Shown: positions 18,104 through 27,152, counted from the stretch's first letter. The stretch: 64,000 nt of DNA from Rikenellaceae bacterium (GCA_902363575.1 CABJAJ010000003.1:248001-312000); one strand, 5' to 3'. Notes: generated by a model not told the origin, from the sequence alone. Made by a program: numbers and translations.

Positions 18104-18400
18104 TTATGATTTGTAATGGGGATTCTTGTAGAGGATGGCCTTACCCCGGATGGCCGGAGCGGTCTGCGGCACGTACATGCTGCCATCGCTATCGATGTAG
18201 AGTTCCTTGTAGTCGGGGAACTTTCCGAGGATGGCCAACGCCGCAGCAGGAATCTCGGCCGCCGCTTTCGGAGCGGGTTCTTTTTTCGAGGATTTTTCGG
18301 TTGTCGTATCTTTCTCTCCGGTCATTACCGGTGGTGCGGCTACCGTCGCATCCGGTTGGGCGGCATCTGTTTCGGGAATGGTCGTTTGAGTCTTTGCCAT
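18104..18400 (-). CDS. Small phage protein, Ala/Pro/Lys-rich N-terminus
   Basis: 98 residues. The first 55 are low-complexity Thr/Ala/Pro/Lys, probably disordered; the C-terminal 40 (ILGKFPDYKELYIDSDGSMY) look folded. It lies between capsid and sheath genes, 12 nt before the sheath start, where small head-tail joining or decoration proteins are common. No family was recognised. Confidence 0.6.
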   Translation of the reverse strand: MAKTQTTIPETDAAQPDATVAAPPVMTGEKDTTTEKSSKKEPAPKAAAEIPAAALAILGKFPDYKELYIDSDGSMYVPQTAPAIRGKAILYKNPHYKS

Positions 18401-18488
18401 AGATATTGCGGTATGAAAAAGGGGGATGGAGTATGGTGTCCATCCCCCGCACGGTTATTATTCGGTGATTCGGTGATTCGATAAAGGG

Positions 18489-19538
18489 TTATGCCGTTTT
18501 GGTATAAGCCGTATGGACGACGATCTCGGCAGGTTTGACGATGTTCACGTCCAGCTTCATTCTCATCTGAAAAAAGAAGAGCTCCGAGTTGGATTGCAGA
18601 CGGTCCACTTTCAGTACCTCGGCGTCGTTGGCGTAATCTACGCCCATCCACAGGTTGGAATCCATGCCCGACGTGAAGTTGCCCATGACGATGGTGTGCT
18701 CCGGAACTCCCGTGATCGGGATGATACGCTTACCCTTGAAGCGGTAACGGTTCACCTCGCTGTTCTCGGAGTATTTCACCATCTTGTCGGTGATATACTG
18801 GTCGTAGGCATCCCACGCTTCCCAGCCCATGACAATGCTCAGGCCCGACCGCTTGCGGATCTGCTTGGGGCATTTCTTCCACATCGAGTAGAGAGCCGCC
18901 TCGACCGCAGCACCGTCCTTGAGCTCGGTTGTGCCGGAGACGATGCACTGGCCGCCCGCGACGGTCTGGGCATCGGTAGCGTTCACGTTATCGATGATGC
19001 GTTTGATGACCCCGTCGAAGTATTTCTCCTTGCCGGCTCCGATCTGTACGGCACCCGCGGGAGCCGTGATGTTTGCGGCAGCCGTACCTCCCTTGGCCGA
19101 AGTCCAGATGGCATTGCCGATGAACTCGTTTTTCTTGTCCATCAGAAGGCGCAGCATCGTGGCCTGCAACTTGGGATCGAGCTCGCGGAAGACGAGGTTG
19201 CCCGTCGGCTGTGCGAATTTCCAGTAAGCCTCAAAATCGCGCGGGTTGAATTCGAGGTAAACCATGAATTCGGCGGGTTCGAGGTGGCGTTCCGTGAACT
19301 GGTATTCGTTTTCGCCGTTCTCGCCTTTGGCCCCGTGCGAACTCTGGGGCGTGGGGACGTTGTCCTGAATGATGTCTCCCAACCGGATGGCGGGAAGGGT
19401 GTACTTGTGCTGGATGCCGGATTTGATGTGGATCAGCCCCTCACGGAAGGTGTCATTTCCCTGCGCCGTGTAGGTGAGCAGGTCCTCCAATACCTCTCCG
19501 GCATAGCCGTTCTGTAAGAAAGTTACTGTATCTGCCAT
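18489..19538 (-). CDS. Phage major capsid protein
   Basis: 349 residues from MADTVTFLQNGYAGEVLEDLL at 19538 (the frame opens at 19595 but 19538 gives a natural capsid N-terminus). Segments such as LRLLMDKKNEFIGNAIW, IVMGWEAWDAYDQYITDK and GMDSNLWMGVDYANDAEVLKVDR are typical of major head proteins of the HK97 fold, and the gene follows the protease/scaffold gene. It corresponds to Mu gene T. Confidence 0.72.
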   Translation of the reverse strand: MADTVTFLQNGYAGEVLEDLLTYTAQGNDTFREGLIHIKSGIQHKYTLPAIRLGDIIQDNVPTPQSSHGAKGENGENEYQFTERHLEPAEFMVYLEFNPRDFEAYWKFAQPTGNLVFRELDPKLQATMLRLLMDKKNEFIGNAIWTSAKGGTAAANITAPAGAVQIGAGKEKYFDGVIKRIIDNVNATDAQTVAGGQCIVSGTTELKDGAAVEAALYSMWKKCPKQIRKRSGLSIVMGWEAWDAYDQYITDKMVKYSENSEVNRYRFKGKRIIPITGVPEHTIVMGNFTSGMDSNLWMGVDYANDAEVLKVDRLQSNSELFFFQMRMKLDVNIVKPAEIVVHTAYTKTA

Positions 19539-19670
19539 TGTGTTAGTGATTTTCTGGGTTTGAATCTCGGCCGCGAACAGGGAGCATCGACTCAAAGCGG
19601 TAAACCACTTCCGGCAAATCAGTTTATGTGTATCAAGGTGGCGGGATGGTACGTCTCCCGCCGGACGGGG

Positions 19671-20216
19671 CTATTGCAGTTTCTTGAAGGCGAAGTCCTT
19701 GCCCACGACGGCTTCGACCTGCTCGGCCATCTTCTGACCGGCACTCTTCAGGGCATCGGCGGCTGCTTGGGCGTTGTCGGGGTCGGTGGCGATCTGCTCG
19801 CTGATTTTCTCGCGTGCGGGAATCGAACCGATGGTGTCCTGCACCAGTTGGAAGTTCGTGGCAGCCATCTCTTTCCAGCCGGGCACCGCATCCGCCTCGA
19901 TTTTGCCTTCGTCCACGGCTTTCTGCAAGAAGCTCTGGATGGCACTCGCTTTGGCATCGGCCTCTTTCTGCTCATAGACCTGCAACCGGGCGGTTGCGCT
20001 GTCGAGGTCTTTCTGGAGGTTGCCGATGGTGGCGTCCTTGCCGGCAATCACGGTCTTGGCGTCGCTCAGGGCTTTATTCGCCTCGGTCAGTCTGGCTTCC
20101 ACGCCGGTCAGCTCCGAAATGCGGGAGAGCACGTCCCTCACCTCGTTCTTCTCCTGCATGCCGAGTGAGGCGACCACCGCGTTGTATTCCGGGGATAATG
20201 TTTTCTCTTCGTTCAT
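19671..20216 (-). CDS. Nested in-frame scaffold protein (Nu3/Z-like)
   Basis: ATG at 20216-20214 is in frame with the protease gene and would give a 181-residue coiled-coil scaffold. In lambda and Mu the scaffold is made from such an internal start. A ribosome-binding site cannot be judged because this host rarely uses them, so the call rests on analogy and on the domain boundary. Confidence 0.45.
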   Translation of the reverse strand: MNEEKTLSPEYNAVVASLGMQEKNEVRDVLSRISELTGVEARLTEANKALSDAKTVIAGKDATIGNLQKDLDSATARLQVYEQKEADAKASAIQSFLQKAVDEGKIEADAVPGWKEMAATNFQLVQDTIGSIPAREKISEQIATDPDNAQAAADALKSAGQKMAEQVEAVVGKDFAFKKLQ

Positions 20217-20927
20217 GGATCTGTGATTAAGTTTCGTATTAAGAATAGTGGTTTTCTCGCCAGACGGGTGATTTCCATCCGTGAGCGTGGAAATGCGGCT
20301 CATCACCGCCTGTATAGCCGCCGCATCCGTGATACCCGACAGGTCTGCCCGGACTTTGTCCCGAAGCTGCTTGTTGGTTTTCAGCACGTGGCTTTCGGGA
20401 ATGATACCCGCTTTCACGGCCGCCGCGGCATCGAAGAATGTCCCGTCCCGTCCGGCGGCCCCGTCCATGATGGCCCGGACTTTCTCGCGGCTCAACCCGA
20501 ACCGCTTGCGGTAGATGGTCTCGATCTGTGCAGTGAAGGCTTTGACCAGCTCGGATTCCTCCCCGTCGTTGTCGTCAGGCAAGAACGGGTTGTGAATCAT
20601 CAGGATGCCGTAATCGCGCATGAACGACTTGTCCCCGGCAGCCCAGATGACGGAGCCCATCGAGGCGGCCATGCCTTCGATGACGCATTCGGTAGGCACC
20701 GTGGCGTTCTGGATGGCGGCATAGACCGTCATACCGTGCAATACCGAGCCGCCCTCCGAGTTGATGAGTACCCGGATAAGGGAAGGACGCACGATGTTCT
20801 CCAAAAAGTCGAACGCCTCGCTGAAACGCCCGGCACTCTCTTCCGTGATACGGCCGAAGAAGCGGATGGAAGCCGGACGCCCGGCACCCGACTGACAGAC
20901 GATATGTTCAAAAGTTTCCGTGTTCAT
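19671..20927 (-). CDS. ClpP-type prohead protease fused to scaffold
   Basis: 418 residues. The N-terminal 200 are a ClpP-like serine protease: LINSEGGSV, then catalytic serine S89 in GMAASMGS and histidine H112 in LMIHNPF. The C-terminal 180 are charged and coiled-coil-like, the scaffold. The protease cuts the scaffold during head maturation, as Mu I/Z and lambda C/Nu3 do. The internal methionine 238 (20216) begins MNEEKTLSPEY and probably starts a separate scaffold product. Confidence 0.82.
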   Translation of the reverse strand: MNTETFEHIVCQSGAGRPASIRFFGRITEESAGRFSEAFDFLENIVRPSLIRVLINSEGGSVLHGMTVYAAIQNATVPTECVIEGMAASMGSVIWAAGDKSFMRDYGILMIHNPFLPDDNDGEESELVKAFTAQIETIYRKRFGLSREKVRAIMDGAAGRDGTFFDAAAAVKAGIIPESHVLKTNKQLRDKVRADLSGITDAAAIQAVMSRISTLTDGNHPSGEKTTILNTKLNHRSMNEEKTLSPEYNAVVASLGMQEKNEVRDVLSRISELTGVEARLTEANKALSDAKTVIAGKDATIGNLQKDLDSATARLQVYEQKEADAKASAIQSFLQKAVDEGKIEADAVPGWKEMAATNFQLVQDTIGSIPAREKISEQIATDPDNAQAAADALKSAGQKMAEQVEAVVGKDFAFKKLQ

Positions 20928-20969
20928 CTTTTCCTTTGGGTAAGAATAGCTTCGCTCGCGTGAAATGGT

Positions 20970-21767
20970 TTATAACCCGGCTCCGGAGCCGTTCGGGACA
21001 TCCTCGGCAGGCTTTTCCGCTTCGGGCTCTTTTTCCTCCTCCGGCAGGTCCGGCACATCGACCGACGGCTCGAACCCCGTAACCTTTTCGTAGGTCGGCT
21101 CGGCGTGATGCCCGTGTCCCGCCGTGTCGTGCTGCGGGGCATCGGCATGTTGCGTGAAGGGCGGCATGACCAAGTAGCGTTCGACCCAGTTCCGGTATTT
21201 CCATGCGGAGGATTCCCGGAACCATACCTCGTAATCCACCCAGTACGCCTGCAACATGTTGGTCGTTAGGGGCATATCGAAGTAAAGGAGATTGCACCGC
21301 TCCGTGAGTGCCGGTTCATGGCTTTTGGCATCCTGAATGGCGACGTTCAACCGCTGGAAAACGATGAACGGGTCGCATTCCCGCTCCGGGTCGGTGTGAT
21401 TGAGCGTATTGAGGATGAAGCGGATGCGCATGGTGGCGCGCCCCTCGCCGATACGTTGCTGCTGCACGAGGTAACGCACGTTCACGAAGCGGATGAAGAT
21501 GGCCGGAAAAGCGATTTCCATTTCCAGATTCTCGCTGCGCACGATTCGGGAGAACTGTCCCGTGTCGATCATGACAGTCTTGAAAAACGGCGGACTTTGC
21601 GGGTCTTCCGGATGCTCCCGCAGAGTGAGGATTGCCCGGCGGACAGCCTGATACATGTTCACGAACGGATTCTCCGATACCTGTTCGGGCACGGCGACCG
21701 GAGGTTGTTCCGCCTGAGACGCGGAACCGTTTACGGGTGGGTTATGTGGTTTCTTATCTTTGATCAT
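20970..21767 (-). CDS. Phage structural or morphogenesis protein of unknown role
   Basis: 265 residues with Pro/Gln/Glu-rich, probably disordered ends and a folded middle (FFKTVMIDTGQFSRIVRSENLEMEIAFPAIFIRFVN, then RIRFILNTLNHTDPERECDPF). The middle resembles a head-tail joining or tail terminator domain in general character, but I do not recognise a family. The start overlaps the stop of the upstream morphogenesis gene by 4 nt. Confidence 0.55.
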   Translation of the reverse strand: MIKDKKPHNPPVNGSASQAEQPPVAVPEQVSENPFVNMYQAVRRAILTLREHPEDPQSPPFFKTVMIDTGQFSRIVRSENLEMEIAFPAIFIRFVNVRYLVQQQRIGEGRATMRIRFILNTLNHTDPERECDPFIVFQRLNVAIQDAKSHEPALTERCNLLYFDMPLTTNMLQAYWVDYEVWFRESSAWKYRNWVERYLVMPPFTQHADAPQHDTAGHGHHAEPTYEKVTGFEPSVDVPDLPEEEKEPEAEKPAEDVPNGSGAGL

Positions 21768-22345
21768 GGGTTCGGAAAGGGAAATCCCCTGAATAGGATG
21801 GGGATAAACAGTTGGTTGACGGTATGGTTCAGTTTCGGGTTGATGCCGATAAACTGCCGGTGTTCGGGCCGGCGGCTGCTATATTGGTTGACCGTATAGA
21901 GCCCTAATGCCGGGTCTGTGTTATGAACGGCGGCGTAACTCTTGGAAGCGCCGCGTTTTCCCGGCTGCTTGAAATTGCTCGCCTTGGTACGGATAGCGTA
22001 ACGGGCTCCCCGGCGGAAAATCCTCTTTCGTTCACCGTAGCCGCGCTGGGTGATGTTGGTATGGTCCATACGGTCGGCTTCCCCGGTGATGGAGTGCGAC
22101 AAGGTTCCGGTGTCGTTCATCACGGGATGGGTAAAGCGTCGGCCCCAGCGGGATTTGCGCTCCGGCCACGGCTTGCCGCTGCCGTAAAAGCCGCCTTCGG
22201 CAAAGCTGCTGCGGAACCGGCTCTTGGTGTATTCGCCGGCCATTGTCACGAAGTCATGGGTGTTGAACTCCATCTTGCTGGGCAGATACCGGCCGTTACC
22301 TTTCGGCGCCCACTGCTCGCAGAATTGTTCGAGGGTGATTCTCAT
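21764..22345 (-). CDS. Phage virion morphogenesis protein (Mu G / P2 S-like)
   Basis: 193 residues, basic. GGFYGSGKPWPERKSRWG, then GTLSHSITGE and YAAVHNTDPALG follow the virion morphogenesis/tail completion pattern (motifs around W-x-R, L-x-x-S-I and A-x-x-H). It probably joins head and tail. It lies between the portal gene (3 nt away) and the unknown protein, overlapping the latter by 4 nt. Confidence 0.68.
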   Translation of the reverse strand: MRITLEQFCEQWAPKGNGRYLPSKMEFNTHDFVTMAGEYTKSRFRSSFAEGGFYGSGKPWPERKSRWGRRFTHPVMNDTGTLSHSITGEADRMDHTNITQRGYGERKRIFRRGARYAIRTKASNFKQPGKRGASKSYAAVHNTDPALGLYTVNQYSSRRPEHRQFIGINPKLNHTVNQLFIPILFRGFPFPNP

Positions 22346-22348
22346 GGC

Positions 22349-23656
22349 CTACGGATGGGTGTCGGTTTGTTTCACGCCACGGGGATGGCCGTAACGCTTG
22401 TAGTATTCCTCGTCCGACATGATGCCCCGGTCGGAAGAGCTTCCGCCGACCGCTATACCGCCTCCGCCACCCATGCCGGGTATCACGTTGAGCTGCTTGC
22501 CCACGACGATACCGAACTCTTTCTCGATTTCGTCTGCCGCCACTTCATACTTGTCCGTGATAAGTGAATAGAGCTTGATACGGTCCTCATTGTTCATGTC
22601 GATGCGGTTGGAATACTTGAATTCCAGGCCGGCGGGGATATAGCCCATCGCCACGAGCCGGGGGATGATCTGCTCGTTCATCACGTTCTCGATGTAGCGG
22701 CGGTACACCTCGATGCGATCGCGGAAGATATCCTGATGCGCCTTGGTGGAGCCGACATACGACTGCATGCCTCCGGCCATCGATTCGGAGCCGAGGATAA
22801 GGTTCGAGACCTCCTTGTTGGCGAACTGGATCAGTCCGGTATATATCTTCTCGCTGTTGGACATGGTGAAGGTCTTGATGTCCACCTCGTCCTCCAGTCC
22901 TGTCACGATAACTTTGTTCTGGGCGGCATTGGAGATGTCCTGCGCCAGACGCTTGCGGTCCATGTTGTTTTCGCTGACGGTCTTCCCGTGGATGATGGGC
23001 TGGCCGTAGGTATGACTGAAATTGACGTAGTTGGCAACCGTGAACTTTTTGGCGAGAATCAGCGGCGTCGTGGCCGAGAAAAGTCCCAGATCTCCGGTCT
23101 TGACAAGCACGTAACGTTTCCGGTAAGTAGCCGAGTGAATGTCCCAGTGCGGCAGCCACAGCCCTTGCCGTTTGACGACAATGCCCTGTTCGGGCAGGAC
23201 ATTGCGGCGTTCGATGCTGTTGACCTCTTTCAGACGCCCCGTGTCAGGGTCGATAGTAGGCATGATTTCCAGTAACGTGTAACCGTAGAGCTTGGCTTCG
23301 ATGACACCCCGGATGATCTTGTCGAACTGCGAGCCCTGTATCTTCTGGCTCTCTTTCACATCCTTGACGTATTTGCCCTTGTCGTTCAGACGGGCGAGCA
23401 TATAACGGTCTCCAAGTATCTGGCTTTCGAGTGTCTCGATGACGGCACGGATGTGCGCGTCCTGTTGCAGGCACGCATCGTACAGGTCGATCAGACGTGC
23501 CCGGTCGTCGAGGATGGTGCCCAGCAGCATGTTCGAGCGCACCGAACGGTAGCGGTTGTGCCGTTCGATTTCCCGCACGTATTCCTGAATCGTTTTTTTC
23601 GACGTGTGGAATATGCTTTCGAGCAACTCGTGGTTAAATGTTCCTTCTTCCTGCAT
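22349..23656 (-). CDS. Phage portal protein, DUF935 (Mu gp29-like)
   Basis: 435 residues. The series LLGTILDDRARLIDLYDACLQQDAHIRAVIE, GYTLLEIMPTIDPDTGRL, LPHWDIHSATYRKRYVLVKTGDLG and IPRLVAMGYIPAGLEFKYS matches DUF935 portal proteins, the dodecameric DNA gate of Mu-like heads. It is the first gene of the minus-strand structural operon; no terminase gene precedes it, although Mu-like phages carry both terminase subunits immediately upstream of the portal. Confidence 0.78.
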   Translation of the reverse strand: MQEEGTFNHELLESIFHTSKKTIQEYVREIERHNRYRSVRSNMLLGTILDDRARLIDLYDACLQQDAHIRAVIETLESQILGDRYMLARLNDKGKYVKDVKESQKIQGSQFDKIIRGVIEAKLYGYTLLEIMPTIDPDTGRLKEVNSIERRNVLPEQGIVVKRQGLWLPHWDIHSATYRKRYVLVKTGDLGLFSATTPLILAKKFTVANYVNFSHTYGQPIIHGKTVSENNMDRKRLAQDISNAAQNKVIVTGLEDEVDIKTFTMSNSEKIYTGLIQFANKEVSNLILGSESMAGGMQSYVGSTKAHQDIFRDRIEVYRRYIENVMNEQIIPRLVAMGYIPAGLEFKYSNRIDMNNEDRIKLYSLITDKYEVAADEIEKEFGIVVGKQLNVIPGMGGGGGIAVGGSSSDRGIMSDEEYYKRYGHPRGVKQTDTHP

Positions 23657-23894
23657 TTTTTTCGGGTTTCAAAAAGAATAGTTCGATCCCGAAAAAATGG
23701 GTTATCCGACCCCTTCAGACCATACGGAGAAATCGCCTCCAATATATTCGGTTTACCATACAAAATAAGCGTACGATTACTTACAGATTTTTGGTCCGTT
23801 TTTGCATCTAAAACCTGCTTGTAAATATCTATAAATGAATTATTAACGATAAAATTTGTCGCCAAATTTATAGTTAAAATCAAGCCAAAAAGTA

Positions 23895-23902
23895 TATATT
23901 TG
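23895..23902 (+). promoter_or_regulatory. -7 box upstream of the KilA-N gene cluster
   Basis: TATATTTG fits TAnnTTTG and lies 26 nt before the start at 23929. It probably drives the five co-directional genes to 27044. Confidence 0.6.
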
Positions 23903-23928
23903 CCTGCAAAATTTAATATATCGAGAAA

Positions 23929-24369
23929 ATGGGAACAATCGACAATCATCAAGGGTTCAAGCTACGGTTCGGTGAATTTCCGGATTTGCTGTTCACCGCT
24001 ATAGATACCCGGACTTATTTTGACATGACACATTTCCTGCAATCCATGAATTTGGATCCGGAAGAAAAGATTGCTGAATTCACCGCAGGTTTCGCCTTGT
24101 GGATAGAACATTTAGCGAAAATGTATGGCATACCGCCGGACGAATGTTTTGCCGTCGATGCCGCAACGAAACACTCTCTGGCAGAAGAGTCCTTCGCACT
24201 GCCGTTCCTCTGCTGTACTGACCCGGTATTCGGCGCGTACCTGCTGGAGAGCATGACGCAGATGCTGTTAAACGGCATAGTATGTTCCGATTCATACGTC
24301 CTGATGCAAGCTCAGGTCCGATTTACGCCGGAAGAATTGATTGCCAACCGAAACAACAGCGAGTTATGA
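23929..24369 (+). CDS. Hypothetical protein in antirepressor cluster
   Basis: 146 residues, no recognised family. It is acidic with mixed helices (MTHFLQSMNLDPEEKIAEFTAGFALWIEHLAKMYGIPPDE). First gene after a good -7 box and divergent from the phage portal gene. The next gene overlaps its stop by 4 nt (ATGA), so they are co-translated. Confidence 0.65.
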   Translation: MGTIDNHQGFKLRFGEFPDLLFTAIDTRTYFDMTHFLQSMNLDPEEKIAEFTAGFALWIEHLAKMYGIPPDECFAVDAATKHSLAEESFALPFLCCTDPVFGAYLLESMTQMLLNGIVCSDSYVLMQAQVRFTPEELIANRNNSEL

Positions 24370-24743
24370 AAACGAAAGGTCCATTTTTACCGTCGAAGCA
24401 GCTATTAGTCTTCAACGGAGCGTATGTACTCATTGCTGTGGTGCGCTCATTACATAGTGCCGCGGATTTCTCCGGCATCAATCTGCAAAGCATATCATTC
24501 TCCTGTACAGGTAGGTATGTTGCCACTGGCGGGTTCTATTTTCGTCATGCGCATCCTGATGTACAGATCGAGTTATCGGATCTCGATAACTTGACATTAC
24601 AGGAGTATGACCGTTTGTGCGGAGTGGAACGCCGCTATTTCACGGTGCGTGAGATCGCACACAAACGGCAGGCGTATGATGAACGGCGCAAGGAGTTCCG
24701 GAAATTCTGTAAACAACGTGATTTAGAAGAAAAAGAAAAGTAA
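24366..24743 (+). CDS. Small DNA-binding-like protein, paralogue 1
   Basis: 125 residues. It is clearly related to the product of 26679-27044: both have an N-terminal KQ(L/V)L-F-x-x-A/T-x-(V/I)L(I/V)AV segment, an HTH-like middle, GFYFRxxHPDV, and D-L-D-x-L-x-L-(Q/E)EYD-x-LCG. The two paralogues flank the KilA-N gene. A role in regulation is inferred from the HTH-like core and position. Confidence 0.65.
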   Translation: MKTKGPFLPSKQLLVFNGAYVLIAVVRSLHSAADFSGINLQSISFSCTGRYVATGGFYFRHAHPDVQIELSDLDNLTLQEYDRLCGVERRYFTVREIAHKRQAYDERRKEFRKFCKQRDLEEKEK

Positions 24744-24749
24744 TACAAG

Positions 24750-26234
24750 ATGAAAAGTAATACGACACTATGCGAAGAGTACCCGATAAGAGTGCTTTTC
24801 AACGATGACAAGACCTTGGCATGGGTGAACCTCCATGACCTCTGTAAAGTTTTGGGACGGGAAGAACTGCTGACCGACAAGGCGGCCATTCACCAATTAC
24901 CTTCCAGTATCCAGATTCCGTTCCGCAAGAAAGGACGTGAAATGTGGGCCATCAGCCCTTATGACGTCTACAAACTGATCCGCCCCATGCGGCGCGAAAA
25001 TTCCATCGCGGCAAAGAAATGTGCCATTGTCGAGACATGGTTGAACGAACTGCTGGAGGATGCCGCCATACAGTCGGCCAAAACGATACAACCTGTACGG
25101 CAGGAAGATGTGGTGTTCAGCTACCAGGATCATCCGATCTCTTTCCGTGCCGCCAACAACAAGATGATGATCAACGCCACGCAGATGGCACGCAGCTTCG
25201 GCGTGTTGCCGGCAGAGATTCTGCGCAAGGCGGATTTTGTCCGCTACCGCCAGCATCTGGTCGAGAAGGGCATCTCGGAAAGCCTCGACAGCCAGATTTT
25301 CACTACACGCGGACGTAACAACGGGGCGACATGGATTGATGAAGAACTGGCGATGGAGTTCGCCCGGCAGTTGTCGCCGGAGTTCTCGCAATGGTGCAAC
25401 ACGAAAATCAACGAACTGATGACACGGGGTTATGCCACGTTGGAACCCCGGCCCGAAAGCGGCATGAGCACCACTGAAAATCTACCCGTGCCGCAGAGTC
25501 TTGATGAAGCACAACAGTTGATCGTCGCCCAGCGGCGGGAGATACACCTGCAACAGGAACGTATCGACGCCGATTCCTACAAGGTGGAGTTTTACGACAA
25601 CCTGATCGAGGGGCGAGACTTCTATTCGACGACATGGCTCGCGCAGGAACTTGGCACGACACCCCGGCAGTTACACCAGTTCCTTGCCGAGAAAGGCATC
25701 TGCAAGTTCTCGAAAAACCAGTGGGTAGCATTCCTGCCATACCGAAGCTGGCAGATCGATATGCCGTATTACTGGAACAACCTGCGCACCGGCAAGTGCC
25801 ATGCGGCCGGGACACGGAAACGGTGGAGCAAGATCGGCCGTGACCAGATTCTCGAACTCTGGAACAAGGAACCGCCTAAACGACCTGAACTTCCGTCAGG
25901 ACGCCGCCGGGTGGAGAACCCGTACAGCCATCTGACGGAAGGCGTGGATTATTTCACACCCACACAACTCGCCCGGGAAATCGGCATCTCAGCCAGCCGC
26001 ATGAGTAAGTTTTTGGAAGAGAGCGGCATTTGTCGATTCGTGAAAAAGCAATGGACCGTCCTGCCGGAATACGGGGAGTGGCAAATCGATGTGCCGTATT
26101 ACTGGACGAATCCCAAAACCCAAAAACGATGGGCATTTGGTACTCGCAAGCGGTGGACGTTGATCGGTAAAGAGAAAATAATCGAATTGTGGAATAACCG
26201 GAATACCGGTATGCAAACGGAAGAAACGGAATGA
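24750..26234 (+). CDS. KilA-N / phage antirepressor protein with duplicated C-terminal domain
   Basis: 494 residues. Residues about 1-105 resemble a BRO-N-type domain (WVNLHDLCKVLGREELL), about 115-225 a KilA-N domain (MINATQMARSFG), then a linker and two tandem antirepressor (KilAC/ANT) domains near 290-385 and 395-485; both copies read EGxDx(Y/F)-x-T-x-x-LA-x-E-(L/I)G and share PYYW and TRKRW. Such proteins control phage lysis/lysogeny or lytic gene expression. The duplicated C-terminal domain is unusual. The next gene overlaps its stop by 4 nt. Confidence 0.8.
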   Translation: MKSNTTLCEEYPIRVLFNDDKTLAWVNLHDLCKVLGREELLTDKAAIHQLPSSIQIPFRKKGREMWAISPYDVYKLIRPMRRENSIAAKKCAIVETWLNELLEDAAIQSAKTIQPVRQEDVVFSYQDHPISFRAANNKMMINATQMARSFGVLPAEILRKADFVRYRQHLVEKGISESLDSQIFTTRGRNNGATWIDEELAMEFARQLSPEFSQWCNTKINELMTRGYATLEPRPESGMSTTENLPVPQSLDEAQQLIVAQRREIHLQQERIDADSYKVEFYDNLIEGRDFYSTTWLAQELGTTPRQLHQFLAEKGICKFSKNQWVAFLPYRSWQIDMPYYWNNLRTGKCHAAGTRKRWSKIGRDQILELWNKEPPKRPELPSGRRRVENPYSHLTEGVDYFTPTQLAREIGISASRMSKFLEESGICRFVKKQWTVLPEYGEWQIDVPYYWTNPKTQKRWAFGTRKRWTLIGKEKIIELWNNRNTGMQTEETE

Positions 26235-26671
26235 CTGAAAAACTGATCGAGAAGATTTCAAGAGCCACGGGACGCTATCCCGTGAGCTGCGACTGTCCTC
26301 GTTGCCGGAAACAATGCCTGACCCCTTGTCTGGGTACACCGGAAGATATTTGGCGACTGATAGAGGCCGGATATAAGGGAAGACTGCGGATTACATTCTG
26401 GGCTGTCGGTATGCTGGTCGGTGCCATACCGTTCCCGATACTGATGGTGCAGGCGCTCCAGACGGAACACGGTTGCGTGTTCTGGAAAAACGGGCTGTGC
26501 GAGCTGCATGACTTGAAGCTCAAACCGACGGAAGGACGCTTGTCATATCATGTTCTCACGGAAGAAAACATCTGTTTCGGAAAATCGCTGACCTGGAACG
26601 TGGCAAAAGAGTGGATCAACGTGGAAAACATTCCGCTCATTACCCGAATCCTGCAACGCATGACAAAATGA
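26231..26671 (+). CDS. Cysteine-cluster protein (YkgJ-like)
   Basis: 146 residues. An N-terminal cluster C-x-C-x2-C-x3-C-x3-C (CDCPRCRKQCLTPC) with GTPEDIWRL after it and further CVFW and CELH cysteines resembles zinc/iron-binding YkgJ-type proteins that occur in phage and mobile DNA. Role unknown. It overlaps the antirepressor gene by 4 nt. Confidence 0.65.
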   Translation: MTEKLIEKISRATGRYPVSCDCPRCRKQCLTPCLGTPEDIWRLIEAGYKGRLRITFWAVGMLVGAIPFPILMVQALQTEHGCVFWKNGLCELHDLKLKPTEGRLSYHVLTEENICFGKSLTWNVAKEWINVENIPLITRILQRMTK

Positions 26672-26678
26672 AAACCGC

Positions 26679-27044
26679 ATGAAACACAAAGGAAAAAGCA
26701 ACAGTTCATTCCGGCATCCGAAACAGGTGCTGCTGTTCGGCCACACGCGCATACTGGTCGCCGTCTTCAAGTCGATGCAGACGTGCGCCGAAATCACCGG
26801 AACATCCGTCAAGACGGTCAGCCGGGCCTGCAAAGGAGAATATGCGCAGGCGGCGGGATTCTATTTCCGTAGGCTGCATCCGGACGTGGAGATTGAAATG
26901 GCAGACCTCGATACGCTTCGTCTGGAGGAGTATGACGAGCTTTGCGGCGAGGTACGCCGTTATCTGCCCAAGGAGGAGGTAAAGGCTCTCAGGGAGAAGT
27001 TCGAGCTGACCTACGGGCATAGAAAAAGTCCCGATGGAGGCTGA
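26679..27044 (+). CDS. Small DNA-binding-like protein, paralogue 2
   Basis: 121 residues, paralogue of the product of 24366-24743. The middle MQTCAEITGTSVKTVSRACKG looks like a helix-turn-helix. Last gene before a strong inverted-repeat cluster. Confidence 0.65.
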   Translation: MKHKGKSNSSFRHPKQVLLFGHTRILVAVFKSMQTCAEITGTSVKTVSRACKGEYAQAAGFYFRRLHPDVEIEMADLDTLRLEEYDELCGEVRRYLPKEEVKALREKFELTYGHRKSPDGG

Positions 27045-27067
27045 CCGGCTACTATCCCAAACTCTAT

Positions 27068-27135
27068 AAAACAGAAAAGTAAGATGCAGTAATATATATT
27101 ATATATACTATACTACTATCTTACTTTTCTGTTTT
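27068..27135. terminator. 18-bp perfect inverted repeat, terminator-like
   Basis: Arms 27068-27085 and 27118-27135 are perfect reverse complements over 18 bp around a 32-nt AT-only-like loop, 24 nt after the end of the paralogue-2 gene. The right arm ends GTTTTTATC. It can terminate both directions but the arm and loop length also suit a protein-binding or replication site. Confidence 0.6.
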
Positions 27136-27152
27136 TATCTACTAAAAGAAAA

